Source: Parachlorella kessleri
Taxonomy: Eukaryota > Chlorophyta > Trebouxiophyceae > Chlorellales > Chlorellaceae
Assembly: GCA_001598975.1 (NCBI GenBank)
Contig: BBXU01001790.1
Coordinates: 1 to 24,808, forward strand
Length of the DNA stretch: 24,808 bases
Direction of reading: 5' to 3'
Positions within the stretch are counted from its first letter, which is position 1; each line of letters opens with the position of its first letter. Positions 23,801 through 24,808 of this stretch are shown here, piece after piece. Made by a program: the position numbers and the translations under genes. Below the pieces are notes generated by a model. That model worked only from the letters and a program-made list of their open reading frames with translations, searched no databases and had not been told where the DNA came from.

Positions 23801-24232
23801 ACCTGCCTTTGCTAGCTTGGATACTGTCCCCTTTCCAACAAGAGTTGGCTGCCAAGGGTTGCCCAAGGCGCTGCCGCAAGCGCTGCGTTGAGCAACGCAG
23901 CACTGCACTTACTGGGACGCCAGCAGTAAGGTCAAAGTTGCCGCAGGCCGCCGCAATGGAAAACCCCCTGGCGACGATTGTAGAGGTGATGGACTGCAAG
24001 GCATCAGCTGGACCCATACCCTTCCAAGCCCAAGGAGAGGTATTACAATACCACTGGTTCTCGGTACTTCTTGCGGCATTGCAGGCACATCATCTCCCTT
24101 GGATGCATATGGCATAGACTGGTGCCGTCCGGTTCACTCGTCAATCGGTTAACTGACACCAGCGGAACGCACCTGAGCCTGGCAACCAACCGATACTGCC
24201 AGAATCACCCACACAACGGGGAGGATGGACAT
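20803..24232 (-). CDS. Secreted Root_cap-like protein, 11 exons
   Basis: Minus-strand exons: 24232-24173, 24053-23913, 23658-23425, 23075-22968, 22716-22652, 22368-22337, 22168-22112, 21906-21823, 21579-21435, 21247-21189, 20996-20803 (TAG), giving 392 residues with every phase matching. Residues 1-20 (MSILPVVWVILAVSVGCQAQ) are a signal peptide; an in-frame ATG nine codons upstream (24259) is possible but would add an acidic N-region. Residues 21-67 include WYCNTSPWAWK. Residues 68-145 look like a beta-rich domain (VYIDWKP, then APGVYTLLLFCNE). Residues 146-213 (NDPVIVGFDGSVFHFD to SSVRVFSPNG) resemble the VWD-like start of plant Root_cap/LEA-like proteins. WLDTRFSVLKPLTAPVTGII followed by GATYPVDD matches the Root_cap core (LDL-x-F...LS-x-V-x-GVLGQTY). 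The function is unknown; an extracellular or cell-wall location is inferred. The exon 4 donor is GC. Confidence 0.82.
22717..22967 (-). other. GC-AG intron (gcaaga donor) in the Root_cap-like gene
   Basis: On the minus strand, AAG|GCAAGA follows SGDGYK. The acceptor ctgttgcag precedes VYSTFTG. Phase 0 on both sides gives a protein continuous with the Root_cap family pattern. The intron contains the 38-bp palindrome. Confidence 0.7.
22828..22865. repeat. Perfect 38-bp palindrome in an intron of the Root_cap-like gene
   Basis: Two exact 19-base inverted arms meet with no spacer (first arm tatgtatgtgtcccttcta at 22828-22846). It lies inside the GC-AG intron 22967-22717. A degraded echo of its centre (tcccttctgtgaagga) follows at 22871-22886. 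There are no flanking genes or target-site duplications clear enough to call a transposon. Confidence 0.95.
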
Positions 24233-24808
24233 CGTCGCCTTGGGTTCCTGCAGCTGCATGCAGCCAGGCGCACCCTTCAGCTTTCTGTTGTTGCCAAGGA
24301 GCAGGCGATGCCGTGGTAGTACCCGGGTTACTGACTCAGGAACGCCACACCTTGATCTCCCCGAAACCGAGGAAAGTCTTCCAAGCCCTGAGGCTCCGAA
24401 TAAGGCGCAGCAAGGTGGCTTACTGGGCCTCCGGTAGGCTGCACGTCCAAGGGCGAAGAGGGGTACCTCGTTCTGGTACCGGTACCCTGGTGGGCCAGGG
24501 GGTATGGAGGGTATGGCGGTCCCCCGCGCAGTCATACCCATACCGTGGAGCCCCCAATTCTTGCTTAATTCTTGCAGCAACTCTTGAATGAGGGGGCTAC
24601 AATGCCAACAAGGACAACTAACCCCGTCCTTTTGAAAGATGGCAAACAGAGGCAGCCAGGCACGCCATCTCCTGATCAGGGCACTGCCCTATACGTAGGG
24701 CCTAGTCTACGCAACCTACTCAACGCAGTGAGGAATGACTACAGTGGGTACCCCTTCGTCAAACGGAGGGGGGGGGGGGGGGGGGTAACCGACCAACCCC
24801 CGTCGTTC
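24233..24808 (-). promoter_or_regulatory. Upstream region of the Root_cap-like gene
   Basis: The 576 bases before the minus-strand start codon must hold its promoter and 5' UTR unless a further upstream exon exists. Visible structure: four GGTACC hexamers (24462, 24475, 24481, 24747), gggtatgg/cataccc inverted elements around 24495-24550, and a run of 18 G at 24768-24785. No TATA box is evident. No other gene is supported. Confidence 0.45.
24768..24785 (+). repeat. G18 homopolymer
   Basis: Eighteen consecutive G on the + strand (C on the coding strand of the nearby minus gene). The exact length in such runs is prone to sequencing error. Confidence 0.85.

Overview
The window looks like nuclear DNA of a green alga (Chlorophyta, possibly Trebouxiophyceae; the rank below phylum is a guess). 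The genes are intron-dense, with about 47 short spliceosomal introns in 22 kb. Exons favour G or C at third positions, CAG/GCA repeats are common, and the encoded proteins resemble those of land plants. No bacterial operon, RNA gene, CRISPR array or recognisable transposon was seen.

Three genes explain almost everything. (1) From the left edge to 15938 on the + strand lies most of one very large chromatin gene, 5'-truncated by the window. I resolve 31 exons that join without a phase conflict into about 1959 residues. The domain order is FYRN, FYRC-like, a conserved RFGL/GAEAC block, basic coiled coil, DDT, degenerate bromodomain, PHD finger, coiled coil, WHIM-type motifs, a second conserved helical block and an acidic Ser/Glu tail. 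This is the layout of the plant MBD9 family, which in plants partners SWR1/ISWI-type chromatin remodellers. (2) At 16425-19956 (+) is a complete 8-exon gene for plastid 3-isopropylmalate dehydrogenase (397 aa, leucine biosynthesis). (3) At 20803-24232 (-) is a complete 11-exon gene for a secreted 392-aa protein whose C-terminal half resembles the plant Root_cap family.

Genes 1 and 2 are head to tail with 486 bp between coding regions. Genes 2 and 3 are convergent, with 846 bp between stop codons and a small AT-rich hairpin in that gap. The last 576 bp is the upstream region of gene 3 and contains an 18-G run. The three genes share no evident pathway.

The main oddities are: four GC-AG introns among about 47; a CAG-repeat exon open in more than one frame; a perfect 38-bp palindrome inside an intron of gene 3; a duplicated splice donor in gene 1; and a frame-neutral candidate microexon. 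Exon models come from reading splice signals, phases and remembered family similarity; no alignment or transcript data were available.
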